Assembly: GCA_002364615.1 (NCBI GenBank)
Contig: DEYP01000028.1
Location: 249,645-313,644, forward strand
Length of the DNA stretch: 64,000 bases
Reading direction: 5' to 3'
Source: Arsukibacterium sp. UBA3155
GTDB lineage: Bacteria > Pseudomonadota > Gammaproteobacteria > Enterobacterales > Alteromonadaceae
Positions within the stretch are counted from its first letter, which is position 1. Each line of letters begins with the position of its first letter. Below are positions 17,246 to 25,854 of the stretch, piece after piece. The position numbers were made by a program, and so were the translations under genes. Under the pieces are notes generated by a model. It searched no databases. It had not been told where the DNA came from and saw only the letters and a program-made list of their open reading frames with translations.

Positions 17246-18430
17246 TCAGGGCGTGCTAAGTTTGAATACCAGACGACTCACTATAAATTCGGCAGGTTTT
17301 ATCAGGGCAAAACCTATTGCTATTACCAGCTGCTGCTGGTCGATATCATGCTGGCTCATGCTCTGCCCCAGGCCACAACGAACAAAGAATGCCTCGCTGG
17401 GCTTTGCGCCTTGCATAGCGCCAGCCCGGAATAACGTCAGCATAAAATTGTTTATGCTACTTTGTACGGCCTGCCATAATGGCTGGTCATTCGGTTCAAA
17501 CACCGCCCACTGCAGGCTTTGCAAAATACTTTGCTCGATGAACATGGCAGTGCGCCTTGCCGAGATATAGCGCCACTGTGGGTCGGTCTGGCTGGCCAGA
17601 GTGCGGGCCCCCCAAATTACCGTGCCCACCCGGGGTAAGGTTCTAATGCAATTGATACCCAAAGGGTTAAGTTGTTGTTGAACGCTGTCATCAACATTTA
17701 ACGCCAGTCCGGTAATACCCATTAATTTAGCGGTAACGCCGGCTGGCGCTTTCCACACCCCATAACGGACATCATTACGACAGTATAAACCGGCAGCCAC
17801 GGGCGCTGGTGGCACGGCCAGGACACCCTTTGCCAGCGGGTTGGTCATTGTTAACCAGGGATAATACATTGCGGCAAAGCTGGATGCAGGTAAACCCAGG
17901 GCACTGACAGCGGCTGCACTGCTCAGTTGCAGCTCAGCAGCCAATTCTAACAGTAACATGCAGTGACGTTGTTGCTGGCAAAACGCCAGGCTGGCGTTAA
18001 TTATCGCATTACTCTGTGCATGTTTGTTGCTTTGCCAATGCTGGCCGGGCAGCAGCATCAGGCTGTAATCAGCCAACTTTGCCAGCACGGTCTGATAGAA
18101 CCGGTTGTAGTCGTTTACCGTCAGAGCGGCAAGGTCATTCTCGTTATCCGGGCTGGTCAGACGGCAAATATAGGCATCTTTACCACCATTACCAAAAAAT
18201 GCCATTACGGCCAGGGTCATGGCATCAGGTTGCCTACGCTGCTCTGCCGCTGCAGTGCCTTGAAACAGCCGCTGATACTCCGCAAAACCCGAAATCAAAA
18301 CTGGCTGATTAAGCGGGCCTGTTTCAGTACAGCCGACCAAAGCAACCACGCTGGTCGGCACTGTTGTTACGGGTTTCGGGCTGGCAGGTACTTCAGCAGT
18401 ATAAATACCGGGCCGGATATAGTCTGGCAT
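17246..18430 (-). CDS. Orphan phage-type contractile tail sheath protein
   Basis: A 394-residue member of the phage tail sheath family, which forms the contractile outer tube of myophage tails, R-pyocins and extracellular contractile injection systems. The start MPDYIRPGIYTAEVP and the C-terminal region (residues about 270-394) carrying RYISARR, QWAVFEPNDQPLW, FFVRC and IGFALIKPAEFIV are diagnostic. A TTG five codons upstream is in frame, but the ATG at 18430 has GGGAAG at good spacing. No tube, baseplate, spike or other tail gene lies nearby: neighbours are pepD and cti. It may be a leftover or a domesticated gene; the frame is intact. Confidence 0.85.
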   Translation of the reverse strand: MPDYIRPGIYTAEVPASPKPVTTVPTSVVALVGCTETGPLNQPVLISGFAEYQRLFQGTAAAEQRRQPDAMTLAVMAFFGNGGKDAYICRLTSPDNENDLAALTVNDYNRFYQTVLAKLADYSLMLLPGQHWQSNKHAQSNAIINASLAFCQQQRHCMLLLELAAELQLSSAAAVSALGLPASSFAAMYYPWLTMTNPLAKGVLAVPPAPVAAGLYCRNDVRYGVWKAPAGVTAKLMGITGLALNVDDSVQQQLNPLGINCIRTLPRVGTVIWGARTLASQTDPQWRYISARRTAMFIEQSILQSLQWAVFEPNDQPLWQAVQSSINNFMLTLFRAGAMQGAKPSEAFFVRCGLGQSMSQHDIDQQQLVIAIGFALIKPAEFIVSRLVFKLSTP

Positions 18431-18599
18431 GATGTAACTTCCCAATGTTACAGGCTCAGGCTTAAAGATAGTTAGTAAAAACCACTATGGCTATCGTCAA
18501 ACCGGGTAAATTCGCTGGCTTTAGTCGCCTTAGCCACCAGATGCCGGTAATATGTACTGCTAACATCGAGATATCCCGAAGCAGGGTGGAGCAGTATTA

Positions 18600-20981
18600 G
18601 TGAGCAGAGCACATTATCTGAAAATTAGCATTCTCGTTTTACTTTTTGGCTGTCTCGGTTATGTGACACTATCAAGCAATGAACTGGACCAACGCTACGG
18701 TGAAGCTAGCGCGAATAACAGAGCAGCAGCGACCGTTGTTAGCGAAGCGCAAACGGAATTATATCAACAACTGGCAAAACCCATTATTGAGCGGCGCTGT
18801 GTGGTCTGCCATGCCTGTTATGACGCCCCGTGCCAGCTAAAAATGAGCTCGGCGGCCGGCATAGCACGTGGTGCCAACCCGGATTTAGTGTACGATGGCG
18901 CCCGCTTAACGGCGGCCTCGCCTAACCGGTTATTTATTGATGCATCAGGCCCGTCAGAATGGCGCCAGCGCGGGTTTCACCCGGTATTAAATGAACGACA
19001 GCAAACCGTAGAGGCGAATATTGAGGGATCTTTGCTGGCGCAAATGTTGTTGCTCAAACAACAACACCCACTACCGGCTGAAAAAGTACTGGATGATCGC
19101 TTTGACGTCAGCCTTGGTCGCGAACAACAATGCACGACTATAGAACAATTTGATAGCTATGCTAAAAAGCAGCCCATGGCAGGCATGCCTTATGGTCTGC
19201 CCGGTTTGGCAGCAGATGAGCATGCCACCCTGATTGACTGGCTGGCGCAGGGGGCAGCCATGCCCGAAACCTTGCAACTTACTGCCACTGATCAGCAGGC
19301 CGTAAACAAGCTGGAGCAGTTTTTAAATGCCGATAGCCTGAAAATGCAACTGAGCGCCCGCTATATTTACGAGCATTTATTTGCTTCGCATTTGTATTTT
19401 GAGGCGTTGACGACAGCAGATAAGCAGCCGCAATTTTATGTGTTGCTTCGGTCTGCCACGCCACCCGGCCAACCAGTACAGGTAATTGCCAGCCGCCGGC
19501 CATTTGATGATCCGGGCGTTGACAGGGTGTATTATCGGATGCAACCGGTGGTGTCGAGTATCGTGCATAAAACGCATCAGCCATACGCCATTAATGATGA
19601 ATTGCTGACTAAGTGGCAGCAGTGGTTTACCGATGCAGACTATGAGGTAGCAACCCTGCCTGGATATCAACCCCAGATTGCCGCTAACCCACTAACCGCC
19701 TTTGCCCAACTGCCGGTGAATGCCCGTTACCGCTTTATGCTGGAACGGGCCGAACATACTATTATGGGTTACATAAAAGGCCCTGTGTGCCGGGGGCAAG
19801 TTGCCCTTAACGTTATTAACGACCATTTCTGGGTCTACTTTGTCGACCCCGAAATCATCAGCTCAGCTAAGCTTGATACGTTTTATCAGAGCCAACAAGC
19901 AAACCTACGGTTACCTGCAGAAGATGAAAGCACCACCCTGCCCACCCACTGGCTGGCTTTTGCCAAGCGCCAGGGCAACTATTTGCGAGCGCGCAATGAA
20001 TTTATGGCTGAAGCAGTGGACAGCGGGCGCTACCTTACGCCAGCATCCATCTGGAATGGCGAAGGTGAAAATCAGAACGCCAGCCTGACAGTGTTTCGTC
20101 ATTTTGATAATGCCACCGTGGTTAAGGGCCTGATTGGCGCACCACCGAAAACGGCCTGGGTTATTGATTATGTGCTGCTGGAGCGCATTCACTATTTGCT
20201 GGTAGCAGGCTTTGATGTGCACGGCAACTTTGGTCATCAGTTAATGACCCGCCTGTACATGGACTTTTTGCGAATGGAAGGGGAGTCAAACTTTCTGGCC
20301 TTTTTACCACCGGCGCAGCGTCGGGCAGAACTGGCTAACTGGTACCAAAACTCAGCGCCGGAGTTAAGCCAGTTTCTTAATGACGATATTAACGACTTTA
20401 CTCAGCCAAGCGGCATTAGCTTCAGCACAGATAACCAGAAAGCAGAGCTGTACCAGCTGTTTGGCCAACACCTGCAACAGGTGCAGCCTGCTAAACACCA
20501 GCTTGCCAACAGCACACTGAGCAATAGTAGTACGCAATTACTGCAACAGCTTGCTCAGTTAACCGGTGTGCCGGCCACCACCATGCCGGAAGTGACTATG
20601 ATGATGATCACCCCAACGGATGGCAGCGAGCCGGAGCTTTTTACTCTAATCCGCAACAGTGCCCATTTTAATGTCAATAGCCTGTTTGCCGAGGAAGATA
20701 ACCGTGATCCGGCAAACGATAATATGACTCTGGTGCATGGTTTGCTTGGCAGCTACCCTGATGCTTTCTGGTATGTGCAGGAGACTGATATTGCTCAATT
20801 AGTCGCAGCAGCACAGCGCATTAGTAATGAACAGGATTATGCCGCTCTGCTTGATCAGTTCGGCGTCCGGCGCACTAATCCAAATTTCTGGACATTTAGT
20901 GATAACATTAATGCCTTGTTCCAACATCGAAACCCAGTCACCGGGGGCTGGCTGGATTACAATCGGCTGGAAAACCGTTAA
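18600..20981 (+). CDS. cti: Periplasmic fatty acid cis/trans isomerase
   Basis: Converts cis-unsaturated membrane phospholipid acyl chains to trans, stiffening the membrane under solvent or heat stress in Pseudomonas and Vibrio. The 793-residue protein starts with an N-terminal signal or anchor (about residues 8-24) and has a c-type heme motif CVVCH at 67-71, as required in Cti. The body matches the family in length and includes repeated NDHFWVYFVDPE-type and HFNVNSLFAEE-type segments. The start is GTG at 18600. It is first of a same-strand run with the DUF2891 and DUF502 genes. Confidence 0.92.
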   Translation: MSRAHYLKISILVLLFGCLGYVTLSSNELDQRYGEASANNRAAATVVSEAQTELYQQLAKPIIERRCVVCHACYDAPCQLKMSSAAGIARGANPDLVYDGARLTAASPNRLFIDASGPSEWRQRGFHPVLNERQQTVEANIEGSLLAQMLLLKQQHPLPAEKVLDDRFDVSLGREQQCTTIEQFDSYAKKQPMAGMPYGLPGLAADEHATLIDWLAQGAAMPETLQLTATDQQAVNKLEQFLNADSLKMQLSARYIYEHLFASHLYFEALTTADKQPQFYVLLRSATPPGQPVQVIASRRPFDDPGVDRVYYRMQPVVSSIVHKTHQPYAINDELLTKWQQWFTDADYEVATLPGYQPQIAANPLTAFAQLPVNARYRFMLERAEHTIMGYIKGPVCRGQVALNVINDHFWVYFVDPEIISSAKLDTFYQSQQANLRLPAEDESTTLPTHWLAFAKRQGNYLRARNEFMAEAVDSGRYLTPASIWNGEGENQNASLTVFRHFDNATVVKGLIGAPPKTAWVIDYVLLERIHYLLVAGFDVHGNFGHQLMTRLYMDFLRMEGESNFLAFLPPAQRRAELANWYQNSAPELSQFLNDDINDFTQPSGISFSTDNQKAELYQLFGQHLQQVQPAKHQLANSTLSNSSTQLLQQLAQLTGVPATTMPEVTMMMITPTDGSEPELFTLIRNSAHFNVNSLFAEEDNRDPANDNMTLVHGLLGSYPDAFWYVQETDIAQLVAAAQRISNEQDYAALLDQFGVRRTNPNFWTFSDNINALFQHRNPVTGGWLDYNRLENR

Positions 20982-21038
20982 GCCAATGCTATAAAAGCTG
21001 GAGCACAACCTAAATTTACGAGCTGCCGGAGCAGGACA

Positions 21039-22136
21039 ATGAGATTAAGCATTTTTACCAGCGCCATAGTGTTCACCATGCTAAGTATGGTTTGCCAGGC
21101 GCAAAGCATCGCTGCCAGCAACATGGGCGTGCCAAACAACTTAACATTAGCTGAGGCCAACAAACTGGTCAGCTTACCGCTGCATTGTGTCGAAACCCCC
21201 TACCCTTATAAAACCGGAGTGACACTTGCCAGCGCAGCAGATGTGAAAGAACCCAGAGCCATGCATCCGGTGTTTTATGGCTGCTTTGACTGGCACAGTG
21301 CAGTTCATGGTTATTGGTCCATGGTAACGCTACTGCGCCAATTTCCAGAGCTGGAGCAGGCCGCACTAATAAAAGCGATTTTAAAACGCAATTTAACTGC
21401 TGATAAGGTCGCGCAGGAAGTGGCGTTTTTCAATAAAGATATTAATGCGTCGTTCGAGCGGACCTATGGCTGGGCCTGGTTACTGAAATTGTCAGACGAA
21501 CTGCATGGCTGGCAGGACCCCTTGGCTGCAGAACTTGCTGCCAATCTGCAACCACTGGCTGATCTGATTGTAAAACGCTACGCTGACTTTTTACCGCGCT
21601 TGCTATATCCCATCAGGGTGGGTGAGCACAGCAACACCGCCTTTGGTTTAAGTTTTGCTTATGACTATGCCGTTAACCATCAACTCACCGGGCTGCAGCA
21701 GCTGATAACGCAGCGCGCCAAAGCGTATTATTTGCAGGATAGCAACTGCCCCATTAATTGGGAGCCCAGTGGTTTTGATTTTATCTCACCGTGCCTGGAA
21801 GAAATTGGCCTTATGCAGCGTATTTTACCTGCCAAACAGTTTTTACCCTGGTTGCAGCGTTTTATGCCGCAACTGGCTAACGCAGATTACCAGCTGGCAG
21901 TGGGTAAAGTCAGTGATCGCAGCGACGGCAAGCTGGTGCATTTAGACGGCCTGAACTTTAGCCGTGCCTGGAATTTATACGCCCTGGCAAACCAGTATCC
22001 GCAGTATGCGCACTTACGCAGTGTTGCCGATCAACACCTGGCACACTCCTACCCGAACCTGATTGGCGATAGCTATGAAGGCGGCCACTGGTTGGGTAGT
22101 TTTGCCATACATGCTTTAAATAGCGCTAAGCCGTAA
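21039..22136 (+). CDS. DUF2891 family protein, exported
   Basis: A 365-residue protein with a signal peptide (about residues 1-22, cleavage near CQAQS). It contains the DUF2891 hallmarks FYGCFDWHSAVHGYW, RTYGWAWLLKL, GEHSNTAFGLSFAYDYA, NWEPSGFDFISPCLEE and a final GDSYEGGHWLGSFA. The many conserved Trp, His and Glu in an alpha/alpha-barrel-like pattern suggest an enzyme on a carbohydrate-like substrate, but the function of the family is not known to me. It starts 57 bases after cti and ends 9 bases before the DUF502 gene. Confidence 0.85.
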   Translation: MRLSIFTSAIVFTMLSMVCQAQSIAASNMGVPNNLTLAEANKLVSLPLHCVETPYPYKTGVTLASAADVKEPRAMHPVFYGCFDWHSAVHGYWSMVTLLRQFPELEQAALIKAILKRNLTADKVAQEVAFFNKDINASFERTYGWAWLLKLSDELHGWQDPLAAELAANLQPLADLIVKRYADFLPRLLYPIRVGEHSNTAFGLSFAYDYAVNHQLTGLQQLITQRAKAYYLQDSNCPINWEPSGFDFISPCLEEIGLMQRILPAKQFLPWLQRFMPQLANADYQLAVGKVSDRSDGKLVHLDGLNFSRAWNLYALANQYPQYAHLRSVADQHLAHSYPNLIGDSYEGGHWLGSFAIHALNSAKP

Positions 22137-22145
22137 AGGATCCTG

Positions 22146-22754
22146 ATGAAAATTATCGTTAAAAGTTTACTGAAAGGCCTGGCTATTATTCTGCCACTGG
22201 TGATCACCATTGAAGTGTTGCGCTGGCTGTTAAGCATGGTTGAAAACGTTCTGGCACCGCTGCTGCAGCTGATACTGCCCGGCGAGTGGTATTTGCCCGG
22301 TATGGCCATTCTTGGGTTTGTTTTAATTTGTATTGCCATTGGCTACAGTACCCGCTGGCCAAGCCTGGATTGGCTATGGCAATTACCCGGCAAAGTTCTG
22401 ATGAAACTACCGGGCACCAAACAGGTTTACGGCATCCTGCAGGATATTATTGATGTGATGTCCGGTAAAAACTTTACTGATGGTTCAGTGGTGCTGGTTA
22501 AGCTACCCACCTCAGAGATTGAGCTGATCGGTATTGTGACCAAACAGGGCGGCCAACCCAATGATCGTATGTCTTCTTTAATGCAGGAAGATCAGCTGGC
22601 GGTATTTATGCCCATGGCCTACAACGTGGGGGGCTACACCATTATTGTGCCGCGCAGTTGCACCCGCAATATTGACATGAAGCCGGCCGAAGCGCTGCAG
22701 CTGGTATTAAGCGGTGGCCTTGGCAGTAATAAAGCGCCCGGTAAAAACCTTTAG
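22146..22754 (+). CDS. DUF502 family inner-membrane protein
   Basis: A 202-residue membrane protein of the DUF502 family. Two N-terminal hydrophobic segments (about 8-35 and 47-68) are followed by the family signature LPGTKQVYGILQDIIDVM (about 83-100) and a soluble C-terminal half with VLVKLP, GIVTKQGG and VFMPMAYNVGGYTIIVPR. Function is unknown. It begins 9 bases after DUF2891 and probably shares its transcript, and it converges with the LysE-type gene, 18 bases away. Confidence 0.85.
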   Translation: MKIIVKSLLKGLAIILPLVITIEVLRWLLSMVENVLAPLLQLILPGEWYLPGMAILGFVLICIAIGYSTRWPSLDWLWQLPGKVLMKLPGTKQVYGILQDIIDVMSGKNFTDGSVVLVKLPTSEIELIGIVTKQGGQPNDRMSSLMQEDQLAVFMPMAYNVGGYTIIVPRSCTRNIDMKPAEALQLVLSGGLGSNKAPGKNL

Positions 22755-22772
22755 ACCGGGCACGTTGCTTTG

Positions 22773-23396
22773 CTAGCCCAGCAGCATCCACAGTGCCACG
22801 CCAAACATCAGGCTGGCGCCAATCCGGTTTAAATACTGCACCCGGTTAGACCGGGTTAAGAACAACGCCAAAGCTTTACCACCGCTGGCGTACAGCAGCA
22901 TCGACAAAAACTCCAGCAGCAGAATAATGCTGATTAAAATAACCAGCTGTGGCCAGAAAGCCAGCTGGCTGTCAATAAACGGCGGCAACAGCGCCATATG
23001 AAAAGCCCAGCCTTTCGGGTTAGACACGGCGGTAATAAAACCCTGACTAAATAAGGTACGCCGGGGCAGCAGTTGTGGCACCAGCCCGGCGGTTGGTATT
23101 GCTAACTTACCTCTCGCCCGCCACATTTGAATGCCAATATAGGTTAGATAGCAAGCACCGAGCACCTTAAACCACTGAAATACCGTGGGAAACTTCAGCA
23201 TTAATGCCGCGACACCCAGCACTGCTAACACCGCGACCAGGCCAACTCCCAGCATCTCGCCCCACATCATCCAGAAGGTACGGCGCACGCCCTGGCTCAT
23301 GCCCAGCGTCATCGCCAGCGTCATACACATACCCGGTGTCACCGACACAAATAAAAACGTCGGAATAAAAGCGCCCATCAGGGCCAGATTAACCAT
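22773..23396 (-). CDS. LysE/RhtB family translocator
   Basis: A 207-residue inner-membrane exporter of the LysE/RhtB superfamily, which moves amino acids or related small molecules out of the cell. It has about six hydrophobic segments and the family signature near the start (FVSVTPGMCMTLAMTLGMSQG, here with TPGMCMT at about 20-26), plus GFITAVSNPKGWAF in the middle. The substrate cannot be predicted. It sits alone between DUF502 and the toxin-antitoxin patch. Confidence 0.88.
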   Translation of the reverse strand: MVNLALMGAFIPTFLFVSVTPGMCMTLAMTLGMSQGVRRTFWMMWGEMLGVGLVAVLAVLGVAALMLKFPTVFQWFKVLGACYLTYIGIQMWRARGKLAIPTAGLVPQLLPRRTLFSQGFITAVSNPKGWAFHMALLPPFIDSQLAFWPQLVILISIILLLEFLSMLLYASGGKALALFLTRSNRVQYLNRIGASLMFGVALWMLLG

Positions 23397-23520
23397 AGCA
23401 ACCTCAACTGCAAACTGGCGCTATTCTCTCTGGTTGTTCCGCACTCAGCAAGAGGCTTGGGCAGAGATTTTATGGTGTTGAGCGCAGTAGCGTCGACGGC
23501 CTTGAATCAGTACGTATCTT

Positions 23521-23581
23521 TTGAATTTTTTGCTATGTTGCGCTATACGCACCACCCTGCTATGCTGCGTATAACGCAACA
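23521..23581 (+). promoter_or_regulatory. higBA promoter with paired palindromic operators
   Basis: TTGAAT (23521-23526), 17 bases and TATACG (23544-23549) form a promoter. It is overlapped by TGTTGCGCTATACGCA (23536-23551), whose inverted copy is at 23566-23581 (15 of 16 bases). The right half itself contains the perfect palindrome TGCGT-ATA-ACGCA. This is the usual layout for autorepression by a HigA-type antitoxin. The higB start lies 22 bases further on. Confidence 0.7.
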
Positions 23582-23602
23582 CCCACTAAAGCTAGTGACG
23601 CC

Positions 23603-23881
23603 ATGATTAAAAGCTTTAAGCACAAGGGGTTAAAGAAGTACTTCGAAACCGGTTCTACAGCAGGCATCGACCCAAAACAAGCGAAGAAAATAAGTACCCG
23701 CCTTAGCGTACTGGAGCTGGCCAAAGAGATTAATGATATCGATCTGCCCGGCTTTTTTTTGCATCCGCTAACCGGGGATCGCAAAGGCCAATGGTCAATA
23801 ACCGTTACCGGAAACTGGCGTATTACTTTTGAGCTTAATGACGGTGATGTTTACATCGTCAACTATGAGGATTATCACTGA
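23603..23881 (+). CDS. higB: HigB/RelE-family toxin
   Basis: A 92-residue RelE-superfamily toxin of the HigB type, a ribosome-dependent mRNA endonuclease in characterised members. Visible family features are the start MIKSFKHKGLKKYFETG, LPGFFLHPLTGDRKGQWSITV and GNWRITFELNDGDVYIVNYEDYH, which carries the catalytic basic/aromatic residues at the end. The toxin comes first and overlaps the antitoxin (TGATG), the typical higBA order. It is preceded by a double-palindrome operator. Confidence 0.93.
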   Translation: MIKSFKHKGLKKYFETGSTAGIDPKQAKKISTRLSVLELAKEINDIDLPGFFLHPLTGDRKGQWSITVTGNWRITFELNDGDVYIVNYEDYH

Positions 23882-24168
23882 TGGCTACCATGTATAACCC
23901 GCCTCATCCAGGTGAACTGATTAAAGAAACCATGGAAGCACTGGATGTCAGCGCCCGTAAACTGGCCTTGGCATTGGATGTTGCTCCCTCCACCGTACAA
24001 AGGTTGATAAGCGGTAAATCTGATATTTCTCCGGAAATGGCTATTCGTCTCGCAGCTGTGATCGGCAGCTCGGAACGTGTCTGGATGGGCATGCAAGATG
24101 CTTATGATTTGTGGCATGCCAGACAGAAAATAGATACCTCTAAGTTACAACGGCTATGTGGCGCCTAG
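23881..24168 (+). CDS. higA: HigA-family antitoxin with Xre-type helix-turn-helix
   Basis: A 95-residue antitoxin that binds and neutralises HigB and represses its own promoter. The family start is clear (NPPHPGELIKETMEAL), followed by a helix-turn-helix with DVAPSTVQRLISGKSDISPEMAIRLA-type residues (about 33-60) and the SSERVWMGMQDAYDLW segment. It overlaps the toxin stop by one base. The two palindromes upstream of higB are the expected binding sites. The C-terminal 13 bases overlap a further small frame. Confidence 0.93.
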   Translation: MATMYNPPHPGELIKETMEALDVSARKLALALDVAPSTVQRLISGKSDISPEMAIRLAAVIGSSERVWMGMQDAYDLWHARQKIDTSKLQRLCGA

Positions 24169-24341
24169 CCAAAGTGCTTAACTGGTTTAGCCAACAGCAA
24201 AACAAAGCCATAGCGCCAGAGATAGCCGAAGTCACACAAGTCACCATGCAGGTCAATATCGCCAGAGCATTAAGCGAGCTGCAACCCGACATCCATCACG
24301 AGTTTATGCAAATTCAGGAAGAGCTTGCGGAGTATCGTTGA
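24156..24341 (+). CDS. Small hypothetical protein overlapping higA
   Basis: A possible 61-residue protein (MWRLAKVLNWFSQQQNKA...) that starts 13 bases before the end of higA in another frame and ends 29 bases before the GNAT-like gene. It is largely helical in composition with an acidic C-terminus (MQIQEELAEYR). I do not recognise it. The overlap with higA could mean translational coupling, as in three-gene toxin-antitoxin operons, but no ribosome binding site stands out and it may be a chance frame. Confidence 0.35.
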   Translation: MWRLAKVLNWFSQQQNKAIAPEIAEVTQVTMQVNIARALSELQPDIHHEFMQIQEELAEYR

Positions 24342-24370
24342 ACCAAATTTGATTACGAAAAGGTAAATTT

Positions 24371-25366
24371 ATGGATATTCGGGCGACTAAAACAGCGTTT
24401 TTAAATGAACTTGCAGACGTTACTCCACTACAAAAGCAAGGCGTTTCATTGGTGATAGACTGTTTAATCGAGAATGAAGTTAAAAACAATGACACCCCGA
24501 TTGTCATTACAGGATACAACGATTTCGATAGAAAATCTGTTTGCCGCTTGTCTCAAGAGTTTTGTCAGCTCATGTATCCAAAGGCACAGAGTCGATTTGA
24601 ATCTGAGATTCTATCGTTGGGAGGAGATAGCGTAGAAAATGCGTGTATAAATCTTATAAAACATATGAGAAGTCGAGGAACGTCGTTACTATACTGGGCA
24701 GATAACCCATCATGGTTTAAGCATTTACCCTCTGGTCTCTTTCACGTTGTCTGCCTAGAACGAAAAACTGCACATAGGGGTTACAATAAGCTATCCAGCT
24801 CCACGATTAATGTGACCCAAAAGGAATACAAAGCCGATCAACTTGTGACAGAGCTTTTTGATGGAGCTAAACACATTAATGCTCAGTACGAAGTATCTGC
24901 ACAAAAAGCACATGAACTTTTTTATGACGAAGCCCAAAGCGGTTTAATCAGACCAGTACCAGCTCCTGCTGGCAAAAAATATGACGATGAAATCACTATA
25001 CGCTCAGCACTTTGGCAGAAGCTTGCTTGTGTTGCTCTGCGGCGTTATCAAGGTAAAGAGTGTAACCAAGGCTTTGGATGGGATGAATCTGATGAAGGTT
25101 GGGCTGGCATCACTGTTTTTCCAATTGTTGAAAATTTAGGCATTGATGCACTGGGTGAAATCCGACAGTGTTTAGTGGGGCAAGTGTCAATGGAAGATGA
25201 TGGGAGTGGTGATATCTTTCTGGCCACTGTCTGGATTCATCCCTTTTACCGCAGAAAAGGGTACTTAACTGACTTATGGCCAAAGTTGAAAGCGAGGTAC
25301 GGCGACTTCAAAGTGTCTCAGCCAAACTCTAATATGCAGGCATTTCTCAAAACTATTGGTGAGTAA
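24371..25366 (+). CDS. Unknown protein with a GNAT-like C-terminal domain
   Basis: A 331-residue protein that I do not recognise as a whole. The last 60 residues look like the acetyl-CoA-binding part of a GNAT acetyltransferase: FLATVWIHPFYRRKGYLTDLW has the beta-4/alpha-3 pattern with an R-R-K-G-Y variant of the Q/R-x-x-G-x-G/A loop, and it ends with a strand and FLKTIGE. The first 200 residues contain CLIENEVKNNDTPIVITGYND and other motifs I cannot place. No signal peptide or membrane segment. The gene is visibly richer in A and T than its neighbours and sits among toxin-antitoxin genes, suggesting recent acquisition. Confidence 0.75.
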   Translation: MDIRATKTAFLNELADVTPLQKQGVSLVIDCLIENEVKNNDTPIVITGYNDFDRKSVCRLSQEFCQLMYPKAQSRFESEILSLGGDSVENACINLIKHMRSRGTSLLYWADNPSWFKHLPSGLFHVVCLERKTAHRGYNKLSSSTINVTQKEYKADQLVTELFDGAKHINAQYEVSAQKAHELFYDEAQSGLIRPVPAPAGKKYDDEITIRSALWQKLACVALRRYQGKECNQGFGWDESDEGWAGITVFPIVENLGIDALGEIRQCLVGQVSMEDDGSGDIFLATVWIHPFYRRKGYLTDLWPKLKARYGDFKVSQPNSNMQAFLKTIGE

Positions 25367-25432
25367 AAACACAAGACCGCTAAAATGCCCAAATTCAAAT
25401 TTTATCTGTATTAGTTTAGATAAAATCACTTT

Positions 25433-25669
25433 TCAAACCTTGAGCGAGTCACGCAGTTTATCTTCGCCCAGCGCCGCCCGCAGCTCTTCCTGCTGCGGAA
25501 ATTCCTGCCAGCTGCCGGCCATATCGCGAACAACTTGCGGCCAGTTATTGGCTAAGCGCTGTTGAATTAAACTAGCCAGCCACTGGTTTTGTGTCATCTT
25601 CACCTCGGCTGCAGCTTGCTTTACTTGCTGGATAAGCTCGTCATCCAGCTTAATAGTGATTCGCGTCAT
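25433..25669 (-). CDS. Ribbon-helix-helix antitoxin-like protein without a partner
   Basis: A 78-residue protein whose first 40 residues (MTRITIKLDDELIQQVKQAA...) are a CopG/Arc-type ribbon-helix-helix DNA-binding domain. The C-terminal tail (SWQEFPQQEELRAALGED) resembles the toxin-wrapping tail of VapB-type antitoxins. A longer frame exists upstream, but the ATG at 25669 has a perfect GGAGGT four bases before it. A toxin would be expected directly downstream on the same strand, yet only 66 bases remain before the convergent GNAT-like gene, so it is an orphan. Confidence 0.75.
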   Translation of the reverse strand: MTRITIKLDDELIQQVKQAAAEVKMTQNQWLASLIQQRLANNWPQVVRDMAGSWQEFPQQEELRAALGEDKLRDSLKV

Positions 25670-25854
25670 AGCTACCTCCAAACTTCCATTTAACAGTAAG
25701 TATAACTTTGCATAATGCAGAATCCAGTCAAACAAAACATTCGTTACTAGATAATTTCCGCAGCGCCAGTTCTTGCTTTTGCCGCTTCAAAGACATAAAT
25801 TAATTACCATAATTTAACACTTAAATCACAATGCAAAAATAAGGAACTAGAACT

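Noticed and set aside
17246-18430. Prophage or R-pyocin cluster around the tail sheath
   Set aside because: No tube, tape measure, baseplate, lysis, integrase or capsid gene lies within 10 kb on either side.
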